Positions 47,950 to 55,859 of a stretch of 64,000 nucleotides of DNA are shown here, in pieces. Source of the stretch: Myxococcales bacterium (GTDB taxonomy: Bacteria; Myxococcota_A; Polyangia; Haliangiales; Haliangiaceae); assembly GCA_028287135.1 (NCBI GenBank), contig JAQBQE010000027.1:37956-101955 (forward strand), in the 5' to 3' direction. Within the stretch, counting starts at the first letter, position 1, and the number at the start of each line of letters is the position of its first letter. Made by a program: the position numbers and the translations under genes. The notes beneath the pieces were generated by a model that was not told the origin of the DNA, searched no databases, and saw nothing but the letters and a program-made list of their open reading frames with translations.

Positions 47950-49602
47950 ATGCTGAAGAATTGCTTGGTACTGATCACCGCCCTGACCGCGGCGTGCGCG
48001 CCTGCGAAGGACGACGCCAAGGGCGTCGTCGATGAGAGCTCGCCGCCCGACGTCCCGACCGAGATCGGCAAGGCCGACGAGTCGGCCCGCACGGTCACCG
48101 TCGACGTCCAGTCGGCCCACCCCTACACCAACAACCTCAACAAGGTGTACTCGGTCCCGCTGACCGGGCTGCCGTCGTGCGCCACCGACGTGCGCCTGCA
48201 CTTCTCCGTGCTGCGCACCGAGACTAACTACGACTTCGTCACCGTCGAGCCCACCGGCGCGCCGGCCCAGGAGTTTGACGGCAACCTCGACAACACGTGG
48301 ACCGAGTGGTTCCCGCGCAACGGCGCATCGGTCAAGGTTCGCCTCGAGTCCGACGACAGCGTCACGCGCCACGGCTTCGCCGTCGACAAGATCGAGTGGG
48401 ACGGCGTCCCGGCGAACTGCCCGCTGATCCGGTTCCCGCCGTGCGGCGCCGGCACCGTCGATGTCACCCCGACGCCCACGACGTGTGCGTGCCCGGCGAT
48501 TCCGCAGTGCGTGAACGTCGCCGAGCTCGAGATTCGCCACTCGACCCAGCGCGGCTTCAACTTCCGCTCGCACAACGTGGTCGGCTCGACCGCGAGCGAG
48601 ACGCACCCGGGCCCGGCCGACGGTCCCGAGACCAACGTGATCGGCAGCGTCGATATCGCGCGTGTCAGCGAGCTCATCGATCGCGCAGCGAGCCTCGGCC
48701 TGCTCCACGGCCAGGGCTACGATCACCCGGTCTCGGCGAACGCAGCGCGCGAGGAGCTCGTCCTCACCGCTGGCGCGTACTCGGTCTCGTTCACGGCGAG
48801 CGAAGGCGCGCACGACACGAAGGTCAAGCAGCTGATCGCCGACTTCGAGGCGCTGTTCCAGTGCGGCACCCCGACCGGCTCGCTGACCTGCAACAGTGGC
48901 TACACCTGCGAGGAGACGACCTGCATCGAGGAGCAGAGCTGCGTGTGTCCCGCCCTGTTCGACCCGGTCTGCAGCACCTCGGGCCAGACGTTCTCGAACG
49001 GTTGCGCGGCAGCGTGCGCGAACGTCGAGGTCGCGCATGACGGCGCCTGCGGCATCCCCGGCGACAGCTGCGGCACGATCCTCGGCCTGTCCTGCCAGGA
49101 CCCGAACAAGTGCCGGTTCGGCGCGTCGCAGTTCACCTACCCGTTCCCGGATGCCGGCGGCACCTGCGTCGCTGCCAATTACTGCGATGCTCCGGCCGAC
49201 TGCAACGGCCTCGTCCACCCGGCGACCCCGGGCGCGTGGGCATGCAACACCAACGCGTGCGCGTGGACCGCGGGCTCGACGTGGAAGACGGTCGTCGACG
49301 GCCGGTTCGAGACCGCGCACCCGTACGCGAGCTCGACCAGCGTGTGGAAGGAGATTGCACTCCCCCCCGGCGCGCAGACCATGCGCCTCGTGACCGCTGC
49401 GGGCTTCGCGCTCGAGGCGAACTACGACTTCCTCGAGGTCTGGACCTGGGTCAACGGCGCGTGGGTGCAGAAGAAGCGCTACACCGGCGCCACCGGCCCG
49501 GCGGCGACCGACGAGTTCCCCGGCCGCTACCACTACCTCCGCTTCGTCTCGGATAGCTCCGTGAACAAGCAGGGCTTCCGCATCGACGCGCAGTACCGGT
49601 AA
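47950..49602 (+). CDS. CUB-like / Kazal / CUB-like lipoprotein
   Basis: A 550-residue predicted lipoprotein (lipobox ALTAAC, Cys16). It contains two homologous beta-sandwich domains: residues about 47-151 and 446-550, both with (N/E)xNYDF and a DDS/SDSSV...(R/K)xGF(A/R) pattern, resembling CUB domains. Between them lie a domain rich in Gly/Ala (190-300) and a Kazal-type inhibitor domain (331-367) with the six-Cys pattern at C331, C333, C341, C352, C356 and C367 (CVCPALFDPVC). Kazal domains inhibit serine proteases. The ATG at 47950 is chosen as the start of the signal peptide. A strong terminator follows the gene. Confidence 0.85.
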   Translation: MLKNCLVLITALTAACAPAKDDAKGVVDESSPPDVPTEIGKADESARTVTVDVQSAHPYTNNLNKVYSVPLTGLPSCATDVRLHFSVLRTETNYDFVTVEPTGAPAQEFDGNLDNTWTEWFPRNGASVKVRLESDDSVTRHGFAVDKIEWDGVPANCPLIRFPPCGAGTVDVTPTPTTCACPAIPQCVNVAELEIRHSTQRGFNFRSHNVVGSTASETHPGPADGPETNVIGSVDIARVSELIDRAASLGLLHGQGYDHPVSANAAREELVLTAGAYSVSFTASEGAHDTKVKQLIADFEALFQCGTPTGSLTCNSGYTCEETTCIEEQSCVCPALFDPVCSTSGQTFSNGCAAACANVEVAHDGACGIPGDSCGTILGLSCQDPNKCRFGASQFTYPFPDAGGTCVAANYCDAPADCNGLVHPATPGAWACNTNACAWTAGSTWKTVVDGRFETAHPYASSTSVWKEIALPPGAQTMRLVTAAGFALEANYDFLEVWTWVNGAWVQKKRYTGATGPAATDEFPGRYHYLRFVSDSSVNKQGFRIDAQYR

Positions 49603-49634
49603 TTCGAAGCGGCATCCCCCGCCGCTTGTACGTC

Positions 49635-49670
49635 CGGCCGAGAGCCCCACGCTCTCGGCCGTTTTTTTTG
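49635..49670 (+). terminator. Intrinsic terminator of the Kazal lipoprotein gene
   Basis: A perfect 10-bp stem CGGCCGAGAG / CTCTCGGCCG (49635-49644 and 49652-49661) with a 7-base loop, followed by eight Ts (49662-49669). It ends the macroglobulin-PBP1C-Kazal stretch and faces the convergent MYG1-like gene. Confidence 0.9.
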
Positions 49671-49679
49671 GTCCGCCGC

Positions 49680-50543
49680 TCAGCGAATCCAGGCGAGCGC
49701 GACCAGCTCCTGAAGCCGGGCCGGGTCACTCGCCGTCGTCTTGCACATGAAGCCGCTCTTGTGCGCGAAGTGGACGTCAGGCTGACCTTCGACGCGCGAG
49801 AAGTCGAGGCGCGGGTGATCTTCATAGCGGCCGATGCCAAACCCTTCGCCCCGGCGATCCGGGTAGATCGTCGCGGCGATCACGCCGTCGAGCTTCTTGG
49901 CGCGGATGTAGCCGCCGAGCATGGAGCTCGGCTCGTCGGCTGCTGCGTCGGCGCGCGGCAGGTAGAGCGCCTCGATGACGTCCGCACCACACGGGATGCT
50001 CCAGCGCTGGACGCGCGCAGCGACGTAGTCGAGACGTTCCCGGGCCTCGCGCAGGTAGTCGAGGAGGTCCTGGCCGACCATCTTCATGACCTGGTACAGC
50101 GGCTCGGCGGGCTCGAGCCGCGTCGCCTTCGCAAACCGCCGCAGCAGCGTGGTGTCGATCGGCGAGTTGAGCTGCGAGATCGCACGACGTGGAACGCCCA
50201 GCCACTCGCCGGTCTTCTTCGGCCCACGCGAGTCGAACCACTCCGCGGTTTCGAGCCAGTCGCAGAACTGCAACGCATCCTGATACAGCCCCAGATGATC
50301 GAGCACCAGGCTGAGTGCGCAGGTCGGAGGATGCTCGCGCGGGAAGTGGTGATGGTCGAAGTTCAGGCGCGCGGGATCGTGCGACCCGCCGATGTCGACC
50401 AGCGCGACCTGGGGATCTGCGACTTCCTCGGGGGTGGGGTCACGCCGGAGGACGGGACAGCCGTGCTGCGCTGCGAGCACACAGACGGCGAGGAAGTCGT
50501 CCTTGTGAGCGCCGCCCGGGTGCGTGACGATCGTGTGAACCAT
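49680..50543 (-). CDS. MYG1-family DHH-like protein
   Basis: A 287-residue protein of the MYG1/UPF0160 (GAMM1) family, whose eukaryotic member is a 3'-5' RNA exonuclease. The DHH-like metal motifs are visible: THPGGAHKDDFLA near the N terminus, VALVDIGGSHDP and LNFDHHHF. A later RRGEGFGIGRYED and C-terminal GFMCKTTASD also match the family. Bacterial members are cytoplasmic and poorly studied. The end is 9 bases beyond the terminator of the convergent Kazal gene. Confidence 0.88.
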   Translation of the reverse strand: MVHTIVTHPGGAHKDDFLAVCVLAAQHGCPVLRRDPTPEEVADPQVALVDIGGSHDPARLNFDHHHFPREHPPTCALSLVLDHLGLYQDALQFCDWLETAEWFDSRGPKKTGEWLGVPRRAISQLNSPIDTTLLRRFAKATRLEPAEPLYQVMKMVGQDLLDYLREARERLDYVAARVQRWSIPCGADVIEALYLPRADAAADEPSSMLGGYIRAKKLDGVIAATIYPDRRGEGFGIGRYEDHPRLDFSRVEGQPDVHFAHKSGFMCKTTASDPARLQELVALAWIR

Positions 50544-50586
50544 GATCCGCGCACCCTACTGCAGATCGTCGGCGGAGGCTCGCTGG

Positions 50587-51516
50587 CTAGTCCGCCGGCC
50601 TGAACGTCAGCGAGATCGTCGCGGTGATGTCGCCGGCCTTCGGCCTGGGGAACTCGATGGCCTTGATCACGGCCGCCACGCACGACTCGACGTTCTTGTT
50701 GCCGAGGCCGGTCGCGGTCGCCGACCGAACGAGCCCATCGCTGCCGACCGTCAGCGCGGCGTTCAGCGTGCCGTGCAGTGTCTTGTCGACCTGGAGCTGC
50801 TTCTCGTAGCAGTACTGGAGCTTCCCCGCGTTGTGCTTCACATGACGGCGGACGAGCGCCGCGTCGTAGGCGCCGGTCGCCCTGGCGACGCCGATCGACA
50901 TCATATGCATCGGAGTCGGGCTCGGGCTCGGGCTGGTTCCATCCTTGCCGGCGCCGGCTGTCGTGCCGGCCCCCCACACGCTGGCCTTGCCATCGTCGGG
51001 GACCTTGCCGTTGAGCGGACCGCGGTAGACGTTGCCATCGTCGAACCCGCTCGACACGCCGCTGTTCCCTGTCAGCGAGGCGAACGAGCCCTCGACCGGC
51101 ACGGACTCCACGGTGTCGGGCTCGTAGCGCAACGCGAATGAGACCTCGACGGGCTGCTTGTCCTTCGGCTTCGCGAACGTGACCTTCGACATCGTAGCGA
51201 CGACGCACGCCGCGAAGTCCTTGACGAGCCCGGTCGCCGCCGCCGTGGTGACCTTACCGTCGCCACCGATCGTGAACGTCGCGGTCGCGAGACCCTCCAG
51301 CGCGGGTTCGCTCGCGAGCGCCTTCTTGTAGCAAGCGAGCAACTTGGTCTTGCTGCGCTTGATCACGCCGCCGACGACCTTCGCCTCGAGCGCGCCCGAG
51401 ACCTCGGGGGTTCCGACCGAAAGCGTCGGTTTGCGAGCAGGAGCCGCGCTCGCAACGCCCGTTGCTCCGAGGACCATGACGAGGACCGACGACCGTGTGC
51501 GCATACGCGGCTTCAT
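50587..51516 (-). CDS. AgmX/PglI C-terminal domain protein 1
   Basis: A 309-residue secreted protein (start ATG 51516, signal peptide ends ATGVASA) with two AgmX/PglI C-terminal (TonB-box-like) domains separated by a Gly/Ser-rich linker. The domains share a pattern: LLACYKKAL...TATFTIGGDGKV...CVVATMSKVTF and LQYCYEKQL...ALTVGSDGLV...CVAAVIKAIEFP, each with two Cys. Such domains occur in myxobacterial gliding and TonB-like systems. It has no membrane anchor besides the signal. A paralogue lies immediately upstream, so the pair is a tandem duplication. Confidence 0.8.
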   Translation of the reverse strand: MKPRMRTRSSVLVMVLGATGVASAAPARKPTLSVGTPEVSGALEAKVVGGVIKRSKTKLLACYKKALASEPALEGLATATFTIGGDGKVTTAAATGLVKDFAACVVATMSKVTFAKPKDKQPVEVSFALRYEPDTVESVPVEGSFASLTGNSGVSSGFDDGNVYRGPLNGKVPDDGKASVWGAGTTAGAGKDGTSPSPSPTPMHMMSIGVARATGAYDAALVRRHVKHNAGKLQYCYEKQLQVDKTLHGTLNAALTVGSDGLVRSATATGLGNKNVESCVAAVIKAIEFPRPKAGDITATISLTFRPAD

Positions 51517-51596
51517 ACGATTGCGGCGGATCGCTAGCAAGATCCATCTGGACGTCGATACGCGCACGCTCGTGCGGATCGTCGGGCGGTCTGTCG

Positions 51597-52589
51597 CTAC
51601 TTCGTGGTCGCGGGCGCGGCGGGCTCCGCGGGCGCCGGCTTCATCGTCAGCGGAGAGGTCACCGTCACGTCACCGGTCTTCGGCTTCGGGAACTCGATCG
51701 ACTTGATCACGCGCGCCACGCAGGACTCGACGTCCTGGTTGCCGAGCCCGGTCGCGGTCGACGAGGAAACGACGCCAGCGCTGCCGATCGTGAACGTTGC
51801 GGTAGCCATTCCCTGGAGGGTCTTGTCGACCATCAGCTCCTTCTCGTAGCAGTGCGCGAGCTTCTGCGTGTTGCGCCTGAGGTAGCGCCGGATGATCGCC
51901 TGGTCGAGCTCGCCGGTCACGGTGAGCTGTCCGACCGTCACCGTTGAACCGGTGGTCCGCCCGCGCATGCCACCACGGCCGTAGCCGCTGCCCGTGCCAC
52001 CGTGGCCGATCGTGCCGATGTGGCCGAGGCCGATGGTCCCCTGGCCGGTGCCGCCGATCCCCCGGCCGCCGCGGCCGTAGAGAGACTTGTTGAAGTCGCC
52101 GTTCACGTCACCGATCAACCCGCCGTAGGCGTCGCCCCCGTCGCCGAGGTCGCCGGTCCCGGTCAGCGACGCGAACACGCCCCCGGGGGCGTTGTGGTCG
52201 AAGCTCAGTGGGTACGTCACCTCGACCGGCTGCCCGTCCTTGGGCTTCGCGAACTTGATCCTGGAGATCGTGGCGACGATGCAGGCCTCGACCGGGTCGG
52301 CGAACCCCGGCGCAGCCGCCGCCGTGACCTTGCCGTCGGTGCCGATCGTGAAGGTCGCGGTCGCGGTGCCCTCGAGACCGGGCACCTTCGCGAGGAGCTT
52401 CGTGTAGCAGCCGAGCAGCTTGGTCTTGCTGCGCTCGATCACGAGCCCGACCGCCTTGGCGTCGAGCGCGCCCGTCACGGTCAGCTCCCCGAACGAGAGC
52501 GTCGGCTTGCTCGGCGCGGCGCTCGCCATGCTCGCGCCGCCGAGGATCGTCACGAGAGCGGTCGGCCAGGTGCGCATGCCGGGTGTCAT
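51597..52589 (-). CDS. AgmX/PglI C-terminal domain protein 2
   Basis: A 330-residue paralogue of the next gene, with the same two-domain layout: signal peptide (about 24 residues), AgmX domain 1 (LLGCYTKLL...CIVATISRIKF), a Gly-rich linker (about 150-200) and AgmX domain 2 (LAHCYEKEL...CVARVIKSIEFP), then a Pro/Ala/Glu tail. Two Cys per domain are conserved between the paralogues. ATG 52589 precedes an internal ATG at 52577. The Gly-rich linker has repeated GxGG segments not shared with its paralogue, so the domains are conserved but the linkers have diverged. Confidence 0.8.
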   Translation of the reverse strand: MTPGMRTWPTALVTILGGASMASAAPSKPTLSFGELTVTGALDAKAVGLVIERSKTKLLGCYTKLLAKVPGLEGTATATFTIGTDGKVTAAAAPGFADPVEACIVATISRIKFAKPKDGQPVEVTYPLSFDHNAPGGVFASLTGTGDLGDGGDAYGGLIGDVNGDFNKSLYGRGGRGIGGTGQGTIGLGHIGTIGHGGTGSGYGRGGMRGRTTGSTVTVGQLTVTGELDQAIIRRYLRRNTQKLAHCYEKELMVDKTLQGMATATFTIGSAGVVSSSTATGLGNQDVESCVARVIKSIEFPKPKTGDVTVTSPLTMKPAPAEPAAPATTK

Positions 52590-52691
52590 CCCATCGGAAC
52601 AGTCAGCGATCAAGGACGAACACTCGAACCACTCGCGATCTATGCGCCACAACGTTCATCGCCGCAGCTCCATCCGCAGTAGAAGCTGGCG

Positions 52692-53498
52692 CTAGGCGGG
52701 CGCGTGGGTCACGACGCCGCGCGGTGAGATCGGCCGCGATGCCGCGAGCACACCGTCGGTGACCGCCAGCGCGGTCGCCGTGAGGTCCGCGAACGAGTCC
52801 GCACCCACCACGTCGCGGGCCGCGGGGTAGATCAGGATCAGGGTGTCGAGCAGCTCGATCACCAGGTCGCGCCGGCCAGCCTGCGCGAGCGTGGCGGCGA
52901 AGCCCGAGCCGAGGAGCTCGGTCAGCACACTCGGGTCGCCATACGCGCGCCACTGCTCGGGCAACGGCGGCGTGAGCGCGGCCGGCGACAGTGTGCTTGG
53001 CAGCTCCGCGGGATACGACTGCGCCATCCCGAACCCCGCACGCGCGACCTTCGCGATGTGACTCGCACGGTCGACGGCGGTGTCGCCCTCGAGCTCGTCA
53101 CCACCACCCGCGCGCTTGAACAACATGTGCGGGAAGGCGCGATCGACCTCACACGCGACGACGCTGACCACGCCACCGATCCGGAACGGCCGATCGAGCG
53201 GGAGGAACGCCCACTCCCCTCGCCGCTCGCGCAGCGTCTCGAGATCGAACGCGGTGACATCGATGTCGTGCGTGTTGCGCGACAGCACGCCATGAACGAC
53301 GCGGCGCTCGAATCCACCATCGCTCAGCGTCCACAGCGCCGTGCGCTGGAGCGCCGGGGTCAGGTGCGTCAGATCAGGCGCGGGGGACAGGCCGGCCGCG
53401 TCCGCAGCCGCACTCTGGGTCGAGCGACGGAACATCCCGCGTGATGCGAGGAAGGCAGCTCCCGCACCGAGGATCGCGAAGATCGACCACGCAGGCAT
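52692..53498 (-). CDS. Hypothetical protein with N-terminal anchor
   Basis: A 268-residue protein with a hydrophobic N-terminal segment (5-20) and a soluble domain with LSDGGFERRVVHGVLSRN, DIDVTAFDLETLRERRGEWA and a C-terminal helical region. It resembles DUF3137-like proteins in general layout (a membrane helix followed by a domain with a conserved phenylalanine-rich core), but I cannot confirm a family. It lies just beyond the ogt gene (20-base gap) on the same strand. Confidence 0.6.
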   Translation of the reverse strand: MPAWSIFAILGAGAAFLASRGMFRRSTQSAAADAAGLSPAPDLTHLTPALQRTALWTLSDGGFERRVVHGVLSRNTHDIDVTAFDLETLRERRGEWAFLPLDRPFRIGGVVSVVACEVDRAFPHMLFKRAGGGDELEGDTAVDRASHIAKVARAGFGMAQSYPAELPSTLSPAALTPPLPEQWRAYGDPSVLTELLGSGFAATLAQAGRRDLVIELLDTLILIYPAARDVVGADSFADLTATALAVTDGVLAASRPISPRGVVTHAPA

Positions 53499-53517
53499 GG
53501 GGGCAAGCTAGCACGCG

Positions 53518-54000
53518 TCACGCCCCTGGCATGGTCAGCCGCTCGTGCTCGAGCAGCCACTTCTTCGCAGCCATCCCACCCGCGTATCCGGTGAGCTCGC
53601 CGCTGGCGCCGATCACGCGGTGACACGGGACGATGATCGAGAGCGGATTCCTGCCGTTCGCGGCACCGACGGCGCGACTCGCGGACGGCCGCGCGATCGC
53701 GGTGGCGAGCGCGCCATACGTCCAGGTCTCGCCGAACGGGATCGTGGTCAGTGCACGCCACACGAGCTGCTGGAATCCGGTGCCGACCGGCGCGAGCGGC
53801 AGATCGAACGATGTGCGCGTGCGTGCGAAGTATTCCTCGAGCTGGGCCGCCGCGATCGCGAGGATGCGCGGCCCGTCACCCGCGGGCGCGCTCGCCGCGG
53901 GCGCTCGCTGGTCCGGAAGGTAGACGCCCGCGAGCTGGTCGCCGCGCGCGAACAGGCGCAACGCGCCGACCGGGGACTGCATCGTCATCATCGTCAACAT
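53518..54000 (-). CDS. ogt: Methylated-DNA-[protein]-cysteine S-methyltransferase
   Basis: A 160-residue O6-alkylguanine-DNA alkyltransferase with the suicide Cys126 in VPCHRVIG, the DNA-binding helix with Arg in SASRAVGAANGRNP and FQQLVWRALTTIPFGETWTYG. It transfers alkyl groups from guanine O6 to itself in one turnover. The start ATG at 54000 has GGAGG 5 bases upstream, which overlaps the preceding ada-alkA reading frame by 125 bases. This long out-of-frame overlap is unusual; internal ATGs at 53991, 53988 and 53982 would shorten it. Together with the neighbour the operon covers both alkyl-guanine and N-alkyl lesions. Confidence 0.95.
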   Translation of the reverse strand: MLTMMTMQSPVGALRLFARGDQLAGVYLPDQRAPAASAPAGDGPRILAIAAAQLEEYFARTRTSFDLPLAPVGTGFQQLVWRALTTIPFGETWTYGALATAIARPSASRAVGAANGRNPLSIIVPCHRVIGASGELTGYAGGMAAKKWLLEHERLTMPGA

Positions 54001-55489
54001 TGGGTCCTCCCAGGGACGTCCACAGGTGCATCACCGCGTAGGAACGAAACGGTCGCCACGCCTCGGCGCGCGCCTCGGCTTCGCGTGGGGTGCCGCCGAG
54101 CGCCTTCTTGACGCCGAGGTCGGCGGCGGGAAACGCGTCGGGCACGTGCAGCGCGCGCATCGCGAGGTAGTGCGCCGTCCATGGGCCGATACCGGGCAGC
54201 TCGATCATGTCTGCGACGAAGCGATCGAGATCGATCACGCCTTCGAGGCGAATCGTTCCGGTCGTGATCGCGGTCGCGAGTGAATGGAGTGCGAACGCAC
54301 GCGCCGCCGGCAGTCCGATCTTCGCGATCTCGGCGGGCGTGCGACGCGCGATCTCGGCAGCCGTCGGAAACCGGAGCACGAGCGCGTCGCTGTCAGCGTC
54401 AGCGCCGAGCGTCGTCGCGGGCCCGGGACCGCCGCGCCGGACCGGTGTCCCGAACGCGGCGGCAAACCGTCCCGCGAACGTGGTCGCTGCGGCGACCGAG
54501 ACCTGTTGTCCGAGCAGCGCGCGCATCGACGCCTCGAACGGATCGATCGCGCCGGGAACGCGCAGCCCGGGCTTGCGCGCGACGAGTGCACGCAACACCG
54601 GCTCGCGCGAGAGCACGCGATGGATCGCGTCGGGCCGCGCATCGAGGTCGAACAACCGGCGCACGCGCGCGACCAGCGGCATCAACACGGCGATCAAGGT
54701 CGGCGCCAGATCGAGGCGCAGCGCGGACCGCTCGGCCCACGGCTGGACCTGGATCGTCCCGCACACACCCTCGATGTGGACGATCCGGCGATACGTGGCG
54801 GTCGTGACGAGCTCGACGCCGGGGATCGCGCGCAGCCGCAGAAACCCGACCACCTGGGCCCAGTCGTACGGCGCACGGTAGTCGAGCCGCAGCGTCAGCA
54901 TCTGCCCGTCGCCGGTGCGCGCCACCTCGCTGCGGCGCAGCTTCGTCGGTGCGCTGCCCATCCGCTGCCCGAACGCGGCATTGAACCGGCGCACGCTGCG
55001 GAACCCCGCGGCGAACGCGACCTGCGTGATCGGCAGCGCGGTGTCCTGGATCAGCTGCTTCGCGAGCGCGAGGCGCCGGCTCAGCGCGAGCTCGATCGGC
55101 GCGACTCCGAGCTTTGCTTCGCTCGCGCGCCGCAGGTGCCGCGCGGTGACACCGAGCTCGGCCGCGAGATCATCGACCGAGCCGTCGTTGAGCGCGCCCT
55201 CCGCGATCCGCTGCGTCATCCGCATCACGAGCGTGTCGATGGCATCGACCGAGCCGGTGTCCGTGGATCCGGGTGCCAGCTCGGGCCGACAGCGAAAGCA
55301 CGCGCGATACCCGGCAGCTTCCGCCTGCACCGGCGTCGCATAGAACGAGCACCGCGTGCGACCCGGCGTGCGGGCGGGACAGATCGGGCGGCAGTAGATG
55401 CCGGTCGTCGAGACGCCCACGAAGAACACACCGTCGAACCGCGGATCGCGGGTGATCAGTGCGTCGTAGCGAGCGTCATCGGTCAGCAC
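53876..55489 (-). CDS. Ada metal-binding domain / AraC / AlkA glycosylase fusion
   Basis: A 537-residue fusion starting with GTG. Residues 1-70 form an Ada N-terminal methyl-phosphotriester domain with zinc Cys33, Cys37, Cys64 and Cys67 (YCRPICPAR, CFRC). Residues 80-185 contain an AraC-type helix-turn-helix pair (VDDLAAELGVTARHLRRASE, LPITQVAFAAGFRSVRRFN). Residues 195-490 are AlkA-like 3-methyladenine glycosylase with the helix-hairpin-helix LPGIGPWTAHYLAMRAL and probable catalytic Asp in DAFPAADLGV. This links sensing and excision of alkylated bases. The final 40 residues are Arg/Pro-rich and encoded in a frame overlapping ogt, so the true protein could be slightly shorter. Confidence 0.9.
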   Translation of the reverse strand: MLTDDARYDALITRDPRFDGVFFVGVSTTGIYCRPICPARTPGRTRCSFYATPVQAEAAGYRACFRCRPELAPGSTDTGSVDAIDTLVMRMTQRIAEGALNDGSVDDLAAELGVTARHLRRASEAKLGVAPIELALSRRLALAKQLIQDTALPITQVAFAAGFRSVRRFNAAFGQRMGSAPTKLRRSEVARTGDGQMLTLRLDYRAPYDWAQVVGFLRLRAIPGVELVTTATYRRIVHIEGVCGTIQVQPWAERSALRLDLAPTLIAVLMPLVARVRRLFDLDARPDAIHRVLSREPVLRALVARKPGLRVPGAIDPFEASMRALLGQQVSVAAATTFAGRFAAAFGTPVRRGGPGPATTLGADADSDALVLRFPTAAEIARRTPAEIAKIGLPAARAFALHSLATAITTGTIRLEGVIDLDRFVADMIELPGIGPWTAHYLAMRALHVPDAFPAADLGVKKALGGTPREAEARAEAWRPFRSYAVMHLWTSLGGPNVDDDDDAVPGRRVAPVRARRPARGRLPSGPASARGERARG

Positions 55490-55549
55490 CCACCTGAGGT
55501 ACCACGCGAGGATCGAGGCGACTGGCCGGTTCCGGACCAGGCAGCAAGT

Positions 55550-55780
55550 TTAGAAGTTCTCGTACTCGATCGGCTCGACAGGCGCGAGCTGCACGATCGC
55601 GCCGGATTCGGGGTCGGGCTCGAGCTCGATCGGGATCGGGATCGGGCCGCTGCCTGCCGCGAACAGCATGTCGTCTTGCCGCGTGATGACGGCTACGAGC
55701 TGGGCCCGGGATGCAGCGTCGAGTGCTTGCCACTCCTCCGCCGTCATCCGAAAGCCAGCCACCGCAATGTCCCCCTTCAT
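55550..55780 (-). CDS. Small hypothetical protein
   Basis: A 76-residue soluble protein starting at ATG 55780, which has GGAAGG about 9 bases upstream. It has a helical N terminus (MTAEEWQALDAASRAQLVAV) and a Pro/Glu-rich C terminus. There is no recognisable domain. The frame stays open to an ATG at 55816, but the later start has the better ribosome site. It lies between the ada-alkA gene and the divergent zincin-YkgJ gene. Confidence 0.5.
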   Translation of the reverse strand: MKGDIAVAGFRMTAEEWQALDAASRAQLVAVITRQDDMLFAAGSGPIPIPIELEPDPESGAIVQLAPVEPIEYENF

Positions 55781-55859
55781 CCTGTTCACCTTCCACGCCA
55801 CGGGAAGCGCGAGCAAGTTTTCGTGCGTGGGTCACGATGCTTCGTGCTAGCAACCTCGC

